Positions 13,601-23,948 of a stretch of DNA of 64,000 bases are shown one piece after another (position 1 is the first letter of the stretch; each line of letters begins with the position of its first letter). Both the position numbers and the translations under genes were made by a program. Origin of the DNA: Acridotheres tristis (lineage: Eukaryota; Chordata; Aves; Passeriformes; Sturnidae); NCBI GenBank assembly GCA_037013685.1, contig CM072899.1, forward strand, positions 3,527,479-3,591,478, read 5' to 3'. The notes beneath the pieces were generated by a model. That model saw only the letters and a program-made list of their open reading frames with translations. It was not told the origin of the DNA and ran no database searches.

Positions 13601-16600
13601 GATGTGCCCTGAGAGAGCTCTCACTCTCTCTGGAGTCTGGAGAGCCCGAGAGGCTCATGGAACCAGAGACAAATCAGAAACACACATCCTTTGTTAGCCA
13701 GGAAAAAGCCAGGCTGGATTTCTGTGTTGTTTTTTTACAGTGTCTTAAAGCACGGACTAAAATTATCTTTAAGCAGATGTTTCAGCCTAAAAATGGTTTT
13801 AATATTAGACCAGCAAAGCTTCCTTTCTGTGGAATTAACCTTTTCCTGAAGCAACCTACTCAGAAATCCAGGTGCCTTACCGGAAGAAACAGGCGCTGGG
13901 CAGCACATGGTTTGAATAACTTTTTCCATTCCTGAGCATTTCCTACTGAGAAGGTTATTGGGTAAATGTTGGACTCAAACTTCTTTGTATATGAGGAAGG
14001 CCACTCCTTTAACTGAAAGACATGGTGGGAGGAAATCAGACACTACACATTATAGAGCTTTTGTAAAAAAATGCATTCATAAGGAATTTAATTGTGTACA
14101 GTAAACAACGTGCTCAGCTGCTACTTGTTGATGCCAATGTAATTTTTCTCAGAAATTTACAACTTACAACTAACTCATTTATTTATTTACCAAATGACAA
14201 AGAAACTCACCTTCTTCTCAAATTCAGGCTTAAGGGAATCCTCGGCAAAGATGTGGAAGCAGAGCCTGCTGTTGCTGAAGAGAACTGCTGATTTCAGCAT
14301 GATCAGAGTCTCCTCCAGCCGGTCCCCACATGCCACCACTGCCAGATGCATGCACTGCAAGGATGAGGGCTCCTTTGGATGCTTCTGCTCTGCAGGCTTC
14401 CTGAAAATTCAGGGATAGGCACATAAAAATTACTGAGGTAGACATGAAGAGAATCCCTCATTAACAGACATCAGGGTTGTTGTATTTTTCTTCGTCATTT
14501 TGCAAGAGATCAGGAGGTTTTTTCTGGTTAGATATAGAATAAGCAAATAGCATGGTAATTTCTGTCCATGGTCCAGATCAATAGTGTTCCAACTACAGCA
14601 TAAAGAAAAAGGCTATTTCCTGTTATTCCTACATTTCTGAGTTTGCAGAAATCACTGCACTACAGACACTGCAGATGAAGCCAATTTCACAGCACCTCAA
14701 ACCAGACACCACCTTGCTCTGTGCAAATGACAGCCCCGAGGTCACTAAGCCAAAACACAGTTACAACCACCCAGCCAACTTTCTAACACAATGCAGATCA
14801 CACAACTGCATCCAGCACCTTCATTTCCAAGCCCATAATGGCTAGACTGGAAGAAGACATCCATACTTAAAAAAAACCAAAAAACCACTCCATCCATATG
14901 TAAATTGTTCTAACAGTTAATTAATTTTGCTATTAAAGATGCAGGCCTTAATCCTGGCCTGAAGGCACTGGCAGAGTTTCAAAGGACTGCTCTCCACTTC
15001 ACCCCATGGAATCTATGAGATTTTGCTAAAACAGAGATTTTTGAAAACAAATATAGTCACATATCCCAGATGAATCAGACTATATTCCAAGGGCCAAACT
15101 GTGGGATTTTCACTTAGCACCCACCTGTGTGGGCTTTAAATACATTTCATCCAGATATAGGGAACACAGTAAGAGGCACAATGAAGCTTCCTGCTAGCCA
15201 GAAAAATCAGCTTCTCCTGGGGAGTTGAAGACCTTTTGGAAACAGTCTTTTGGCTCTGTGTTTAGTGTGGAGGTAAAAATTGCATCCTCCAGGAATGTTG
15301 CACCATGGTGCATACACATTCCAACACAGATGGCACTTGGCCTCCATCACACGGCATGGAGCTGACCAAGCAACTAAATCCCAGGCACAGTAATCATTCG
15401 TGGAGGGTTCAAAAGGCAAATCATAGATCACTGCCTGCTCTGGACATATCTCTGAGCAGAGGACATCAATCCCAGCCCTGCTCAGCACACACAATTACAC
15501 ACACACAATTAATCACTGGAGTTATTGCTACAAACAGAAGTTCTAAGTAAAGAGAAAAATGACAGTTTTAAGCTGTTATTATTTTTTACAGACATTGAAG
15601 GGCTGTTCTGTGTAACAGCAGCATTCTACCCTTCAGAGTAACCCACCTCTATGTAAAGGAACAGCAGGCACTGGCACTTCACTGACTATATAAAGCAACA
15701 CGTTTCATTAAGGGTTTTAAATCTTCTGCTTTTGTCTTAATTATCCCCAGTTTCATCAGTGTATAAATAATAGAATATTACATCTATGCGAAGTGGTATT
15801 TACTTTCCAACCTATTAGTGTAAAAATCGCTGAATTATTGACGTGAATCATTAGCTGCTCACACAGATCACCTTTCCCCCCTTCTCCCTATCTGTGTAAT
15901 GCTTCCCCTTAATTGAGTCTCTAAATCAAGCCATGCACAGGCTGGGACCTGCTTTGATGTAGTTTCTGGTAATGGAATTCACTGGGAGAGGGACTAAACC
16001 CTGCACTTTTATTGCAACATTTCAAAACCCCACACCAAAGCACTCAGCTTTCCTGGGCAGTTTTAGCCACGGTGAGCTCTGATTATGCAGCTGTTCTGCA
16101 GTGAAAAATCCAGTACATTAGACAATACTTCCAAAGGACAGACTCAGCAGAAGCAATCCTTGGTAAAAGCAGAATGCTTGGAAAGCACATAGGAGTAGGG
16201 ATAATAACAGACATCCCACACAGGCACCATGGAGAAAGCTGAGTGTTGGAGGTGAGGAATTACCAACAGTGCAGGGGTTCAAGAGCCTGGAGTGGCCTGA
16301 ATTGAATAAAAATCCGAGAAAAAGGAGCTATTTGAACTACATCAGTCATAGTCTGGGGCACTGAGGGCAATAAACAGTGAGAGAAGTAGCAATGAGGTGC
16401 AGAAGAATTTTGGGACACAACATTTTGCATCTTCTTTGTAAGTACATAAAGAAACTTAGAGGACAGTGAAAACAAAGGTGAGCTTCAATGGCAGATAAAA
16501 CAGTGCCCCAGCAGGATGCATCTGACTGCAATTTTAACTTAGCCTTTGAAAAATAGCAATTATCCAGAAGCCTGAGAAGGGGCAGGTGTAGAAGAGGCAA

Positions 16601-19600
16601 ACAAGCAGGTCATGGCAAAGAACATCCCAGCTCCCCTTCCCTGCCCTGTTCATGCATGCCCCTCATGCAGGGCAAGGAGAATGGAAGGGACAAGGAGGAA
16701 CAAGAGCTGGATAAAAGGACATCCCTTGAAGATGTGCAGGACACAGCCAAGTTGTCCTACCTGCAAACGGGAACAGCTGTTACAGCTCGAAGAATTTCCC
16801 ACCTCAAGAGATTCCCAAAACATTAAAAAGCCCATAGATCCATAGAGTAATGCATCATTAGCCAATTCTTCCTAACATTTACATTCACTCCTTTATAGTT
16901 CAACTTGTCTGTTATGAACAATCTGTAATTGCATTTTATAACCTAAATTAAATGTTTAAACACATTGAAAGCAATGCAGAGACCTGGGCCCCAATGTTTA
17001 ATATGTTCGACAAGAACAAATATACAAACTAAGATTAAGCACTCCACAAAGCATCACAAAATACTTGCAGAACACATCCCCATGGAGTGGCTGAAGACTG
17101 ATCTCGATGAGATGGAGCACAATAAAATGTTTACAGCAAAGACCTTCCAACAATACAGAGCAACTCCCATCCAGTTGCTCACTCGTGTTTTATTTATTGA
17201 ATACAATTTTTTCAGGAAGGCACTGACACAGCAGGAGCAGCCTGAGTGCTCAAGCACAACAGTGTGCATTCCTAGGTCTTAAAGTTTAGGTTACATGTAA
17301 TTTTCTTGTTAGTCACAGCCAAAGTGTCTCAAACTTAATTAACCTAAAACCTGTCTAAATCAATCCAAATCCATTCAAAATAATGTGTTCTCACCTCATT
17401 ACAGAGCCTGCTAATCTATTCAAGCCTTCAAATTTATTCCTGAAAGATAATGCATGCAGACACTTCCAAAATGCAATACAGTTGTTAATTTTTGAAACCT
17501 TCTTCCCATTATGATCTCATTTACTTTTGCAGCACAAACAAGGGTAGATTTAGGCGTTGTATCAAAACTGGTGATTCACTGAACAGGCTCCTTCCCTGAC
17601 AGCCACCCTTGCCTGAGTCAACATCCCAACAACAGCTCCATGATGTGAAACACATTTTCTTGCACGCTTTGAAATACAAATGTTTTCAAATAAACCTTTC
17701 TCACTTTGCAGCAGTTGCAAAAAGTCGACTGTAGCTGCTGTCAATCCAGAAATGGTTGAAGTTTCAACCTTCACCTACCACTCAGGGGAACGGAAAAAAG
17801 CCACTCAAAACCAGAATGGTTTCTCTCTCCTTTTACAAAGTGGGTTCTTTATAAAACAAGTATGAAATACTTGAGGTTTCAGCATGTTATTAGCAAACTC
17901 AAGCCAAAATTGCATGTGCTGCACACAGGCTGCACAGAAAGAAAAAGCATCTTGACGGGTTGCCACGCAAGGGATGTTTAGCATTGAAAAAGTTACTTTC
18001 AGTGCTGGCGAAGGTTCACTTCCCCAGCCTTGCCACGCTGGTTTAAGAGAGAGCATGGTCACATCTGCCCTTCAAATGTAAAACAATCCTTCTTTTTGAT
18101 ACTTTGCACACATGGGTTTGGCAAAGAGACTGTAAAACAATCCTCCTTCTTTTTGATACTTTGCACACATGGGTTTGGCACGTAGTTAAAATTCTTTATA
18201 TAAAGAAGCCTTACCAAAGGCATAGAACTTGCTACTTCCAACAGGAACGAGCAGCAAAACCACCACAAAAAATCAAGTTTTCAAAGCTTACCAGATACTT
18301 ACCTAGATTTGTCAAAATTACTTAATGACCAAAGCAGGACACGTGAATGTCATTGCTAACATGTGTGAAGCACCAGCCAGCTAATGACATGTGCCTACAT
18401 TAAGCTTTATGTACAGCTTATGTTAAAAGAATTTTGCACTTCCTAAAACCTAGTGTCTTCTGATATTATGTGACTACAGAAACCAGTATTACAAACCCCA
18501 GTCAAAACACAATTCATCTTCCCTGCAAGATGCTGATTCTCACAAATCAAACAGAAACCCTAAGTAACACCTTTATTTCTGAGCTGAGACCAAAACTTGC
18601 ATCTTCTGACAAACCAACTTGACAAAACTGAATTTAAATGTTTTACATTCACACAGACAGAACTTCACAAAAGTTCTGCTAATCAATGCTGCAGTCTCAT
18701 ACAAGCATGTACACTGTGATCACCTCACAAGATCTTACACAGTCCTAATCAGATTGGTTATTGTCCTGAATGAATCAGTTAGATAAGATGGGATCTCTAA
18801 CATCAAATAAAAAAAAAATGCGCCTTTGCTCATAAGGAGGAACTAAAATTATCATCATGGCCTGTTTCTTGCAATATAAATTCAAGCGCCCTTCACTGCT
18901 TTCAGTTTAGCTTGGATCAGGCTTTTAAAGCCTAGCAGATCCCACCACCTGATGCCTTTCCAAACAGGCAAGCATCACCTCCACTTGAACCACTTATGTC
19001 ACACTCTCCCCACAAAAATTCTTCTTTTATGAATAAACTTTAATAGTAACGAACATAACAAAGACTCTTTCAGCAAATGGCTGAACAGGACCCAGAGAAT
19101 TGTGCTTCTTAGTTATACGAACTCCTGCTGGGGCCAGTGGTGCAGGATGACAAGGGAAAAAACAACCACCAAGCTCCACAAACAAAATTCTGAAGAAAAT
19201 GCACACTTTGAATACTAAATTCCTCCTTTTTCTTTTTTGCTGTTGTGTTGCAGACCCTGTATAAAGGCCTTGCAAAGTCAACAAATAATCAAAAAGTTAG
19301 ATAACGTCAAATTGTGAAACATGAAGATGCCACTGAAAAGCGCATTAAGTGGAATGGTTGTTTACACTCTCTGGCAGTTCCATGCTTTCCGGGCTCCCTC
19401 CTTCAGTGTTCTTCTTGATTTCCATGATAATCACAGAGATATGCCTTAAAGAAAAATGACTTCAGGAGGTACAGTTGCTAGTGGAAATAATCCTGCTTTA
19501 ATACCGGCATTTGAATTCTGTCCGTGGCCCACTCTCAGCCCCAGAAAACATCTCCTGCATTCAGTGGGGTAACAATGCTGGGGAGAAACCAACTGCTTTA

Positions 19601-20636
19601 ATAAGTTAAGGAGTAAGAGCTCAAAAAACAGGAATAGTGTTTCATTCAGAACATCTCTGTGAAATCATGAATCAGAGACACAAAGACATACCAAGTTAAT
19701 TAGATATATGAGGTCACACTGACCATAATATAATTGGAATGCAAAGGGGAAAACAAGTCCTCCACCCACTGAAAGCTGTCCTTTCTCAACTAATTAGTTT
19801 TTTTAAAAAATACCCTGCCTGTAAGGTGCTAGGAGAGGAAACACCACGATTTAAAACACCTTTAAAGTTCTGCGAAATTAATTTACATATAAAAAACATT
19901 GAAAACAAAAAAGCTGGAAAGCTTAAAATCTGCCAGTGCCTCCGCAGTTTGGAGCCCAGTGGCACCACAGGGCAATGACGAGCCGCCTTCCCTTTTCCCT
20001 GAAAATCCCGCAAAGCTCCCGAGGTGACAGCCCCGCATTCCAGGCAGCGAGCACCGCACTGCCCACGTCAGCCCCCGAAAGAAGGCCAGAACTAATGGAA
20101 AAACCGCTATTTCACAAGAAAATAGGAGGGAACCCCCCCCGCTCGGGCACAGCGAAAACCTTTCCCGGCATCTCTGCCAACTACGCTGCCAGGGGAAACA
20201 CGCAGGGAAAAGTTTGTACTTGCCAACCTCAGCAGTTTGCACAGGGGTCTTTCACCACCGCTCACTAGCGGGGGAAGAAATTCGGGACAGAGAAGCGCCG
20301 GACGCACCGGCACCAAAGCGACACCGCCCCGGGGAGCCGCGGGTCACGCGTGGGGCTGGCACGGGCACGGCGGGCGGGGGATGCCCGAGGGCAGGAGATT
20401 CCCGAGGGCAGGGGATTCCAGAGGGCAGGGGCCGGGCGATGGAGCCAACCCCGTTACCTGGCGCTGGCGCTGCCCCCGGGGCTCCTCCTCGGGGGGCTCC
20501 GGCCGAGGCGCGGCGGGCGGCGGGCGGGCGCGGAGGGCGGTGCGGGCGGCGGGGCCGCGCTGCCCGCCAGCAGATAGAGCAGCAGCAGCACGGCCAGGCA
20601 CAGCAGGGCCGCCGCCACCTTGCAGGGCCGCCGCAT
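4487..20636 (-). CDS. GXYLT2: glucoside xylosyltransferase 2 (complete coding region, 7 exons)
   Basis: Joined on the minus strand as 20636-20458, 14400-14211, 14012-13881, 8186-7935, 6978-6855, 5539-5367, 4669-4487: 1233 nt, 410 residues. All introns are GT-AG and every phase closes. The product is a GT8-family type II membrane enzyme that transfers xylose from UDP-xylose to O-linked glucose on EGF repeats (Notch pathway), acting in the ER/Golgi lumen. Visible features are a short basic N terminus, a Leu-rich membrane anchor at about residues 7-25, a Pro/Arg-rich stem to about 75, the catalytic domain from about 85, the metal/UDP DXD motif D180-T-D182, sequons N200-S-T and N241-L-T, and a conserved H-G-N segment in exon 6. 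The family usually has about 440 residues; the deficit is in the variable stem. The choice of GXYLT2 over the paralogue GXYLT1 rests on the divergent neighbour SHQ1, which matches the human locus. Confidence 0.95.
5252..5345. repeat. GC-rich minisatellite, about 16-bp unit, six imperfect copies
   Basis: Imperfect tandem units based on GGGACAGCAGGAGCCC, varying between 14 and 16 bp, lie in GXYLT2 intron 6 just downstream (minus sense) of the exon 6 donor. Likely length-polymorphic. Confidence 0.8.
5367..5539 (-). CDS. GXYLT2: GXYLT2 exon 6
   Basis: 173 nt, acceptor GGGCAG|AG, donor GAT|GTAAGT, phase 1 in and 0 out. It encodes [20 protein letters not shown] and a conserved [16 protein letters not shown] segment with the donor-binding H-G motif. 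The exon is clearly GC-richer than its introns. A minisatellite starts 21 bp beyond the donor in intron 6. Confidence 0.96.
6855..6978 (-). CDS. GXYLT2: GXYLT2 exon 5
   Basis: 124 nt, acceptor CTGCAG|AAC, donor CCAG|GTAAGG, ending in phase 1. It encodes [10 protein letters not shown] and the [17 protein letters not shown] segment, where the WGDQD stretch is a hallmark of GT8-type enzymes near the active site. Confidence 0.95.
7935..8186 (-). CDS. GXYLT2: GXYLT2 exon 4: DXD motif
   Basis: 252 nt, phase 0 at both ends, acceptor CCCAAAG|GTG and donor AAG|GTGAGA. It carries the catalytic heart: [16 protein letters not shown] with the DTD motif (residues 180-182) that coordinates the divalent cation and UDP-xylose, then [18 protein letters not shown] and [16 protein letters not shown]. 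Two N-glycosylation sequons (N200, N241) are present. The acceptor pyrimidine tract is weak for this gene. Confidence 0.97.
10837..10865. repeat. T-rich / TA low-complexity tract
   Basis: Two poly-T runs separated by a short TATATATA stretch, in GXYLT2 intron 3. Low complexity only. Confidence 0.75.
12692..13366 (-). other. unrecognised 224-codon open reading frame inside GXYLT2 intron 3
   Basis: Open on the minus strand from just after a TAG (13369-13367) to TGA (12694-12692). No ATG opens it, so it would need to be an exon or a relic rather than a free-standing gene. The first third reads like protein (for example [32 protein letters not shown]); the rest is less convincing. I do not recognise the family. 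The plus strand of the same stretch is also open for 81 codons, which weakens the case. It may be chance, an alternative GXYLT2 terminal exon (the CTTAG at its edge is a possible, weak acceptor in matching phase) or an old inserted sequence. Confidence 0.25.
13881..14012 (-). CDS. GXYLT2: GXYLT2 exon 3
   Basis: Separated from exon 2 by only 198 bp. The acceptor is CTTTCAG|TTA and the donor CCG|GTAAGG; 132 nt, phase 0 at both ends. It encodes 44 residues including [16 protein letters not shown] and [12 protein letters not shown], diagnostic of the GXYLT catalytic domain. Confidence 0.95.
14211..14400 (-). CDS. GXYLT2: GXYLT2 exon 2
   Basis: The acceptor TTTTCAG|G completes an Arg codon from exon 1, and the exon ends with AAG|GTGAGT (phase 0). 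It encodes the start of the GT8 fold, [20 protein letters not shown], followed by the [13 protein letters not shown] strand-helix region. These match the conserved GXYLT1/2 core, whereas the first 20 or so residues of the exon (stem) are not conserved. Confidence 0.94.
18077..18180. repeat. tandem duplication, period about 54 bp, two copies
   Basis: Copy 1 (18077-18123, 47 bp) and copy 2 (18131-18180, 50 bp) both start TGTAAAACAATCC and end CACATGGGTTTGGCA; copy 2 has a 3-bp CCT insertion, and seven bases (AAGAGAC) separate the copies. Otherwise the copies are identical, so the event is young. In GXYLT2 intron 1. Confidence 0.92.
20384..20434. repeat. three 17-bp tandem units beside the GXYLT2 exon 1 donor
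   Basis: Three near-identical units CCCGAGGGCAGGAGATT / CCCGAGGGCAGGGGATT / CCAGAGGGCAGGGGCCG lie 23-73 bp into intron 1 within the CpG island. On the sense (minus) strand they are C-rich with CTGCCCTC cores. Confidence 0.85.
20458..20636 (-). CDS. GXYLT2: GXYLT2 exon 1: signal anchor and stem
   Basis: Encodes residues 1-59 plus two bases of codon 60. The start [12 protein letters not shown] leads directly into a Leu/Val anchor and then a Pro/Arg-rich stem. The ATG has G at -3. The frame is also open upstream but holds no earlier ATG, so this start is preferred. The donor reads CAG|GTAACG (phase 2). The exon lies inside the CpG island; its GC content is far above that of later exons. Confidence 0.88.
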
Positions 20637-20643
20637 GGCCGGG

Positions 20644-20658
20644 TCAGCACGGCCGCAT
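20644..20658 (-). other. minimal upstream ORF (M-R-P-C-stop) in the GXYLT2 leader
   Basis: ATG CGG CCG TGC TGA on the minus strand, in a different frame from the main start and ending seven bases before it. If the leader includes it, re-initiation at 20636 would be inefficient because the spacing is so short, so leaky scanning would be needed. Confidence 0.5.
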
Positions 20659-21238
20659 GGCCGGCAGAGCACGGCGGCACGGCCGGGCCAGCAGCGCAGC
20701 ACGGCCGCGTCCCGCCGGCCGCATCGCCGCAGCCCGGCCCGAGCGGGGACGTGGCCGCACAGCCCGGGCCGAGCGGGGCGGGGCGGGCCCGGCCGCGCCT
20801 ACCGTACTGCCTGGAGTACTGCCCGCCCCGGCAGCGCCCGGCCGGGCTGCAACGGCGCGCCCCGGCACACGCTGGGTGTTCATAACGAAGAGAACAGCAC
20901 CACGCACGGAGCGCGGCCGCTCCCAGGGAGATTTGGTTTCGTGGGTGGGCAGTGCTGGCAGAGAGCGAGTGGGTGCAGCGAGGTGATCTGCAGAAAAGGG
21001 GGAAGCTCGTCTCGACAGCGCGTTCGCTCTGCCTGTGCTGACAGGAAACCGAGCCTCCCCCCGCCTTGCGGCCGCAGTTTATCACCTGCAGACAGTACGC
21101 ACTCCTCGTTCCATCTGCATCGAGGGCAGGTAAACGATAGTGCAATACGTGTACAACTGAGAAGGAACAAGGCGCCCACTCACTTGTGGGTGGCTTTGTC
21201 CCCGTGTGACCCATCCTAGGCAGTCTGCTGTGGAACAT

Positions 21239-23765
21239 CAGCAGAAATCACAACATCGAATTTCACAGGAGTGAAATTTACTGCTTGGGGTCATAATCTG
21301 ATTTACGACCTTGAAATGTACAAAATGACAGAAATACAAGGATTCTTGCTGCCCCATGGAGCTGGAGAGCAAGCTGTGCAAACAGTGAAGGCACCAAGGT
21401 TGGAAAGGGCAGAGAAGGGAAAGCGGAGCCTCGCGAGTTCCATACTGGAGGAACCTCATGGAGCCACTGGAAGTGACACTGGTATTCACTAGGCAGTGGA
21501 AATGTACAGCCTGTCCATTTTACACTGCTCACACCACATGCCCTCACCAGTGGGATCCCAAAATATGCTTTGCCTTAGCATCAGCCCAAATGTGATGAAT
21601 AACTACTGTTTCAAGAGTTTCATCCAACTCGGATTGTGGCCAAATAAGAAAATGTAAATTACTTGATGCTAAGAGAAAAAAGCAATACTAAATGAGAAAC
21701 TACAGAAAAACCACAATGCATAAACATATGCTCTTTCCCGAGCATATATGCACTGTAATAAAACCCTACCAAACTTTATACTTTTTACTCTTTAATGAAA
21801 AAGAGTACCAGTGGTACTGAAATCCTGGAGCTGTTAAAACGTGTGATTTTTCTATCATCAATACAATCACTTTCTTCTCTGTATGTGTCAATTAAGCTCT
21901 TTTAGTAATTTTGTTTTGGATTACCATTTCCAAGGTTGCCAGATTAACACATTATTAGAGATGTAGAGCCAATTGTCCTTATCAATTGCAAAGCTTCATG
22001 TTTCTATTTCTCGACCAAACAGCAAGTTGTCCTAATTACTTGCCCAAAACATTGAAAATAATGCATTTTAATTCTTCTGTGCTCCATTAAATATATAGTA
22101 GCCAAATTCCCTTCATCAGAAAGATGCACTAGAAGATGTAATCTTTGTACATTTCCAAATAAAACTTTATTACAGTTAAAAAAAAAAAAGTATGTATTTT
22201 ACAGAAGAAAACAATACATATTCCTTAGAGATGCTACTTCATCCTTTATTTGGATGGAAAAGCAGAATGGCTAATGCACCACTTTCTTCACAAAAATCAA
22301 TATATAAATAGTTCTTTTACAAGGAAAGTATTCGCACAAAAAAAAAATAAGAAAGAAAGCTGGGAGTTCTTAGGCTCTAAAAAAATAATTGAGGCAGTCT
22401 TGGAAAGTGTCAGACAAGAATAAATTCTCAGATGAAACTTCTTTATCTTTCACAGGCTTGTCCTGCAAATTTGAATTTACCCAGAGAAGATGATGCCTAC
22501 TGGTTCATAATCCAGCTTCCTGTCTAATATCCTTATTACAGATTACTTGGTAAGGGCCAAAAGTTAATTAGTGCTGAAGTTCTCTGGAAATGCATCAAAA
22601 GTTTCTGAGGACACGACTGAGGCCTTGGTCCAAAACAAATCAGCATCTGAAATTAGATATCATTAACTTCTTAACATGAAAAAAAGCTTTTTATATGCCA
22701 CACATCTTCAATTTCTGCACATGAAAAACCAGGACACAAGGAAGTCTAGGCTGAATATTAAAACCATCCATCAATTTTAAATCAGTGGGGAGAACTATCT
22801 ATTTTGAAGCAAATTATTTAATTGTTGTGCAGTACTTGAACTGCTGGTTCAGTGCAGCACAAGAGTAAAGAAGTTTTTGCAGAAGGAGATGTCATATTCA
22901 GTGGATTTTCAGCCTGTCTACTTACTGTATTTTTTTAAAGAAAACTTTATTAGGAGAGGTTACAGAATTATGCTTTTTCCCTCCAGGAAAAGTATTTGAG
23001 TGCATTTCAGAGGAAGCACTAAGAGGAAAACAGTAGCATTTTAAGATGTAGAGAAAAATCTAGAACCAGAATACCTCTCATGGTCCAAAGGCAAAAAAAT
23101 TAATTAATTCTACGTAAGGTCATATATTTAATAAATTACAGCTTTTAAACCAGCTTTTCTGCTCTTGGATCTTCTTTTTCTCCTTCACGCTGTATTTGTT
23201 TTGATTCATCAGGATCTGTCCCCCGTTCATCCTGTCAAGGTTTGCATTAATCCAGTAGCTTAGAAGAGCCTTAAGTAATTGGGAATTCCTGTTCTGACAG
23301 CGCTCGTGGGGTCACTCTTCTGTTTACTCATCTTCTACCTTATCTGCAGCAAAGGAAAAAACAGATGAGTGTTAAACATAACAGAAATAGCACAATTGTT
23401 AGCAGGAATTAGCACTGGATTAACCAGTGGTTTCACAGAAAAGAAACAAACCCATCTCCCCAACACACTCAAATTCAATTTCCACACTTCTTTATGAAAA
23501 GCAGCTGCTGAAATAAAATATGCTCAGTCTATCCAAGATGCTTTATGCAATCGCAGGTAAGAATTCACTCTTTTCCTTTGTCCAGATGACAGATGATGAT
23601 TTTCACCCTACACGACCCAGCTTCACACAGTCACACTGCCCACATCCTTACTGACTGTTAATCACCCCCTTTCCAGCAACTCTTGCAAACACCAGGAAAC
23701 TTCACCAAATTTACGTGCAGCAAGAATTCCCATCGGATCCTTGAAGAGCTGCACGCTTCAGGCAA
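21239..23765. other. AT-rich spacer between the divergent GXYLT2 and SHQ1 promoters
   Basis: About 2.5 kb without a supported gene. The left part (21560-22190) is AT-rich with several TAATTA/ATTA-type homeodomain-like words (for example CCTAATTACTT near 22033) and ends in an AATAAA at 22158 followed 14 bases later by A12 (22178-22189), the arrangement left by retroposed mRNA ends. The right part (23150-23365) has short minus-strand open frames beside a good acceptor-like sequence. Neither is identifiable. Confidence 0.5.
22158..22189 (+). repeat. AATAAA followed by a poly(A) run, possible retroposed mRNA end
   Basis: AATAAA at 22158-22163, 14 bases of spacer, then twelve A residues. I could not find a matching target-site duplication by eye, and the sequence upstream is not recognised, so a retrocopy is only a possibility. 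Confidence 0.35.
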
Positions 23766-23879
23766 AGGAGCAGAAACATAAACACGGAGCAGTGCGGCCC
23801 GGCCCGCAGGACGCGGGCGGGGCGGGCGGCGCTGAGGGGCGGCCATGAGGGGAGGAGAGAGGGCGGGGCCCTGCCCAGC

Positions 23880-23889
23880 GCGCATGCGC
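23880..23889. promoter_or_regulatory. NRF1 (nuclear respiratory factor 1) type palindrome
   Basis: GCGCATGCGC is the exact core of the NRF1 consensus (known for housekeeping, mitochondrial and ribosome-biogenesis promoters). Its place in the SHQ1 CpG island is typical. Binding is inferred from sequence only. Confidence 0.65.
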
Positions 23890-23948
23890 GGCTCCGCCCC
23901 GGTGCGGGCGGGCGCGGGAAGCGGCGGCGGCAGCGGCGCGGGGGCTGA
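23890..23948 (+). other. SHQ1: probable non-coding exon 1 (5' UTR) of SHQ1, 3' boundary only
   Basis: A near-perfect donor, GGCTGA|GTGAGT, ends here, and the next clear acceptor on the plus strand (TTTCTATAG|GG at 25938/25939) opens the exon containing the start codon. The 5' end (start site) is not visible; the given start is only a placeholder within the CpG island. A second GTGAC lies four bases downstream. Intron 1 would be 1990 bp. Confidence 0.55.

Larger units (their letters stand above)
8187..13880 (-). other. GXYLT2 intron 3
   Basis: A 5.7-kb intron between the catalytic-core exons 3 and 4. I see no CR1 copy in it. It has a T/TA-rich run at 10837-10865 and, near its 5' end, unusually long open frames on both strands (12692-13366 minus; 13074-13319 and 13399 onward plus), treated in the findings. 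The rest looks like ordinary AT-rich intron. Confidence 0.7.
14401..20457 (-). other. GXYLT2 intron 1
   Basis: A 6.1-kb intron following the CpG-island exon. It holds three 17-bp tandem units beside the donor (20384-20434) and a tandem duplication at 18077-18180. The remainder is AT-rich sequence in which I see no exon or recognisable mobile element. Confidence 0.75.
20250..21100 (-). promoter_or_regulatory. CpG island and promoter region of GXYLT2
   Basis: Very GC- and CpG-dense sequence, peaking at about 20340-20880, surrounds exon 1 and extends upstream. The 5' leader carries degenerate GCACGGCCGCATGGCCGG-like repeats at 20646-20730 and several GGGCGG/CCGCCC boxes. No TATA box is evident, as is usual for CpG-island promoters. 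The transcription start is not determinable, but must lie upstream of 20636 on the minus strand. A four-codon upstream ORF is at 20658-20644. Confidence 0.8.

Noticed and set aside
13399..13935. 178-codon plus-strand open frame antisense to GXYLT2
   Set aside because: Its end overlaps GXYLT2 exon 3 in antisense and the rest has no recognisable pattern; kept only as context for the neighbouring minus-strand frame.
20252..21238. 328-codon minus-strand open frame across the GXYLT2 promoter
   Set aside because: It is a by-product of GC-rich, stop-poor sequence in the CpG island. It runs over GXYLT2 exon 1 in another frame and has no protein-like pattern beyond Arg/Pro/Ala/Cys richness.
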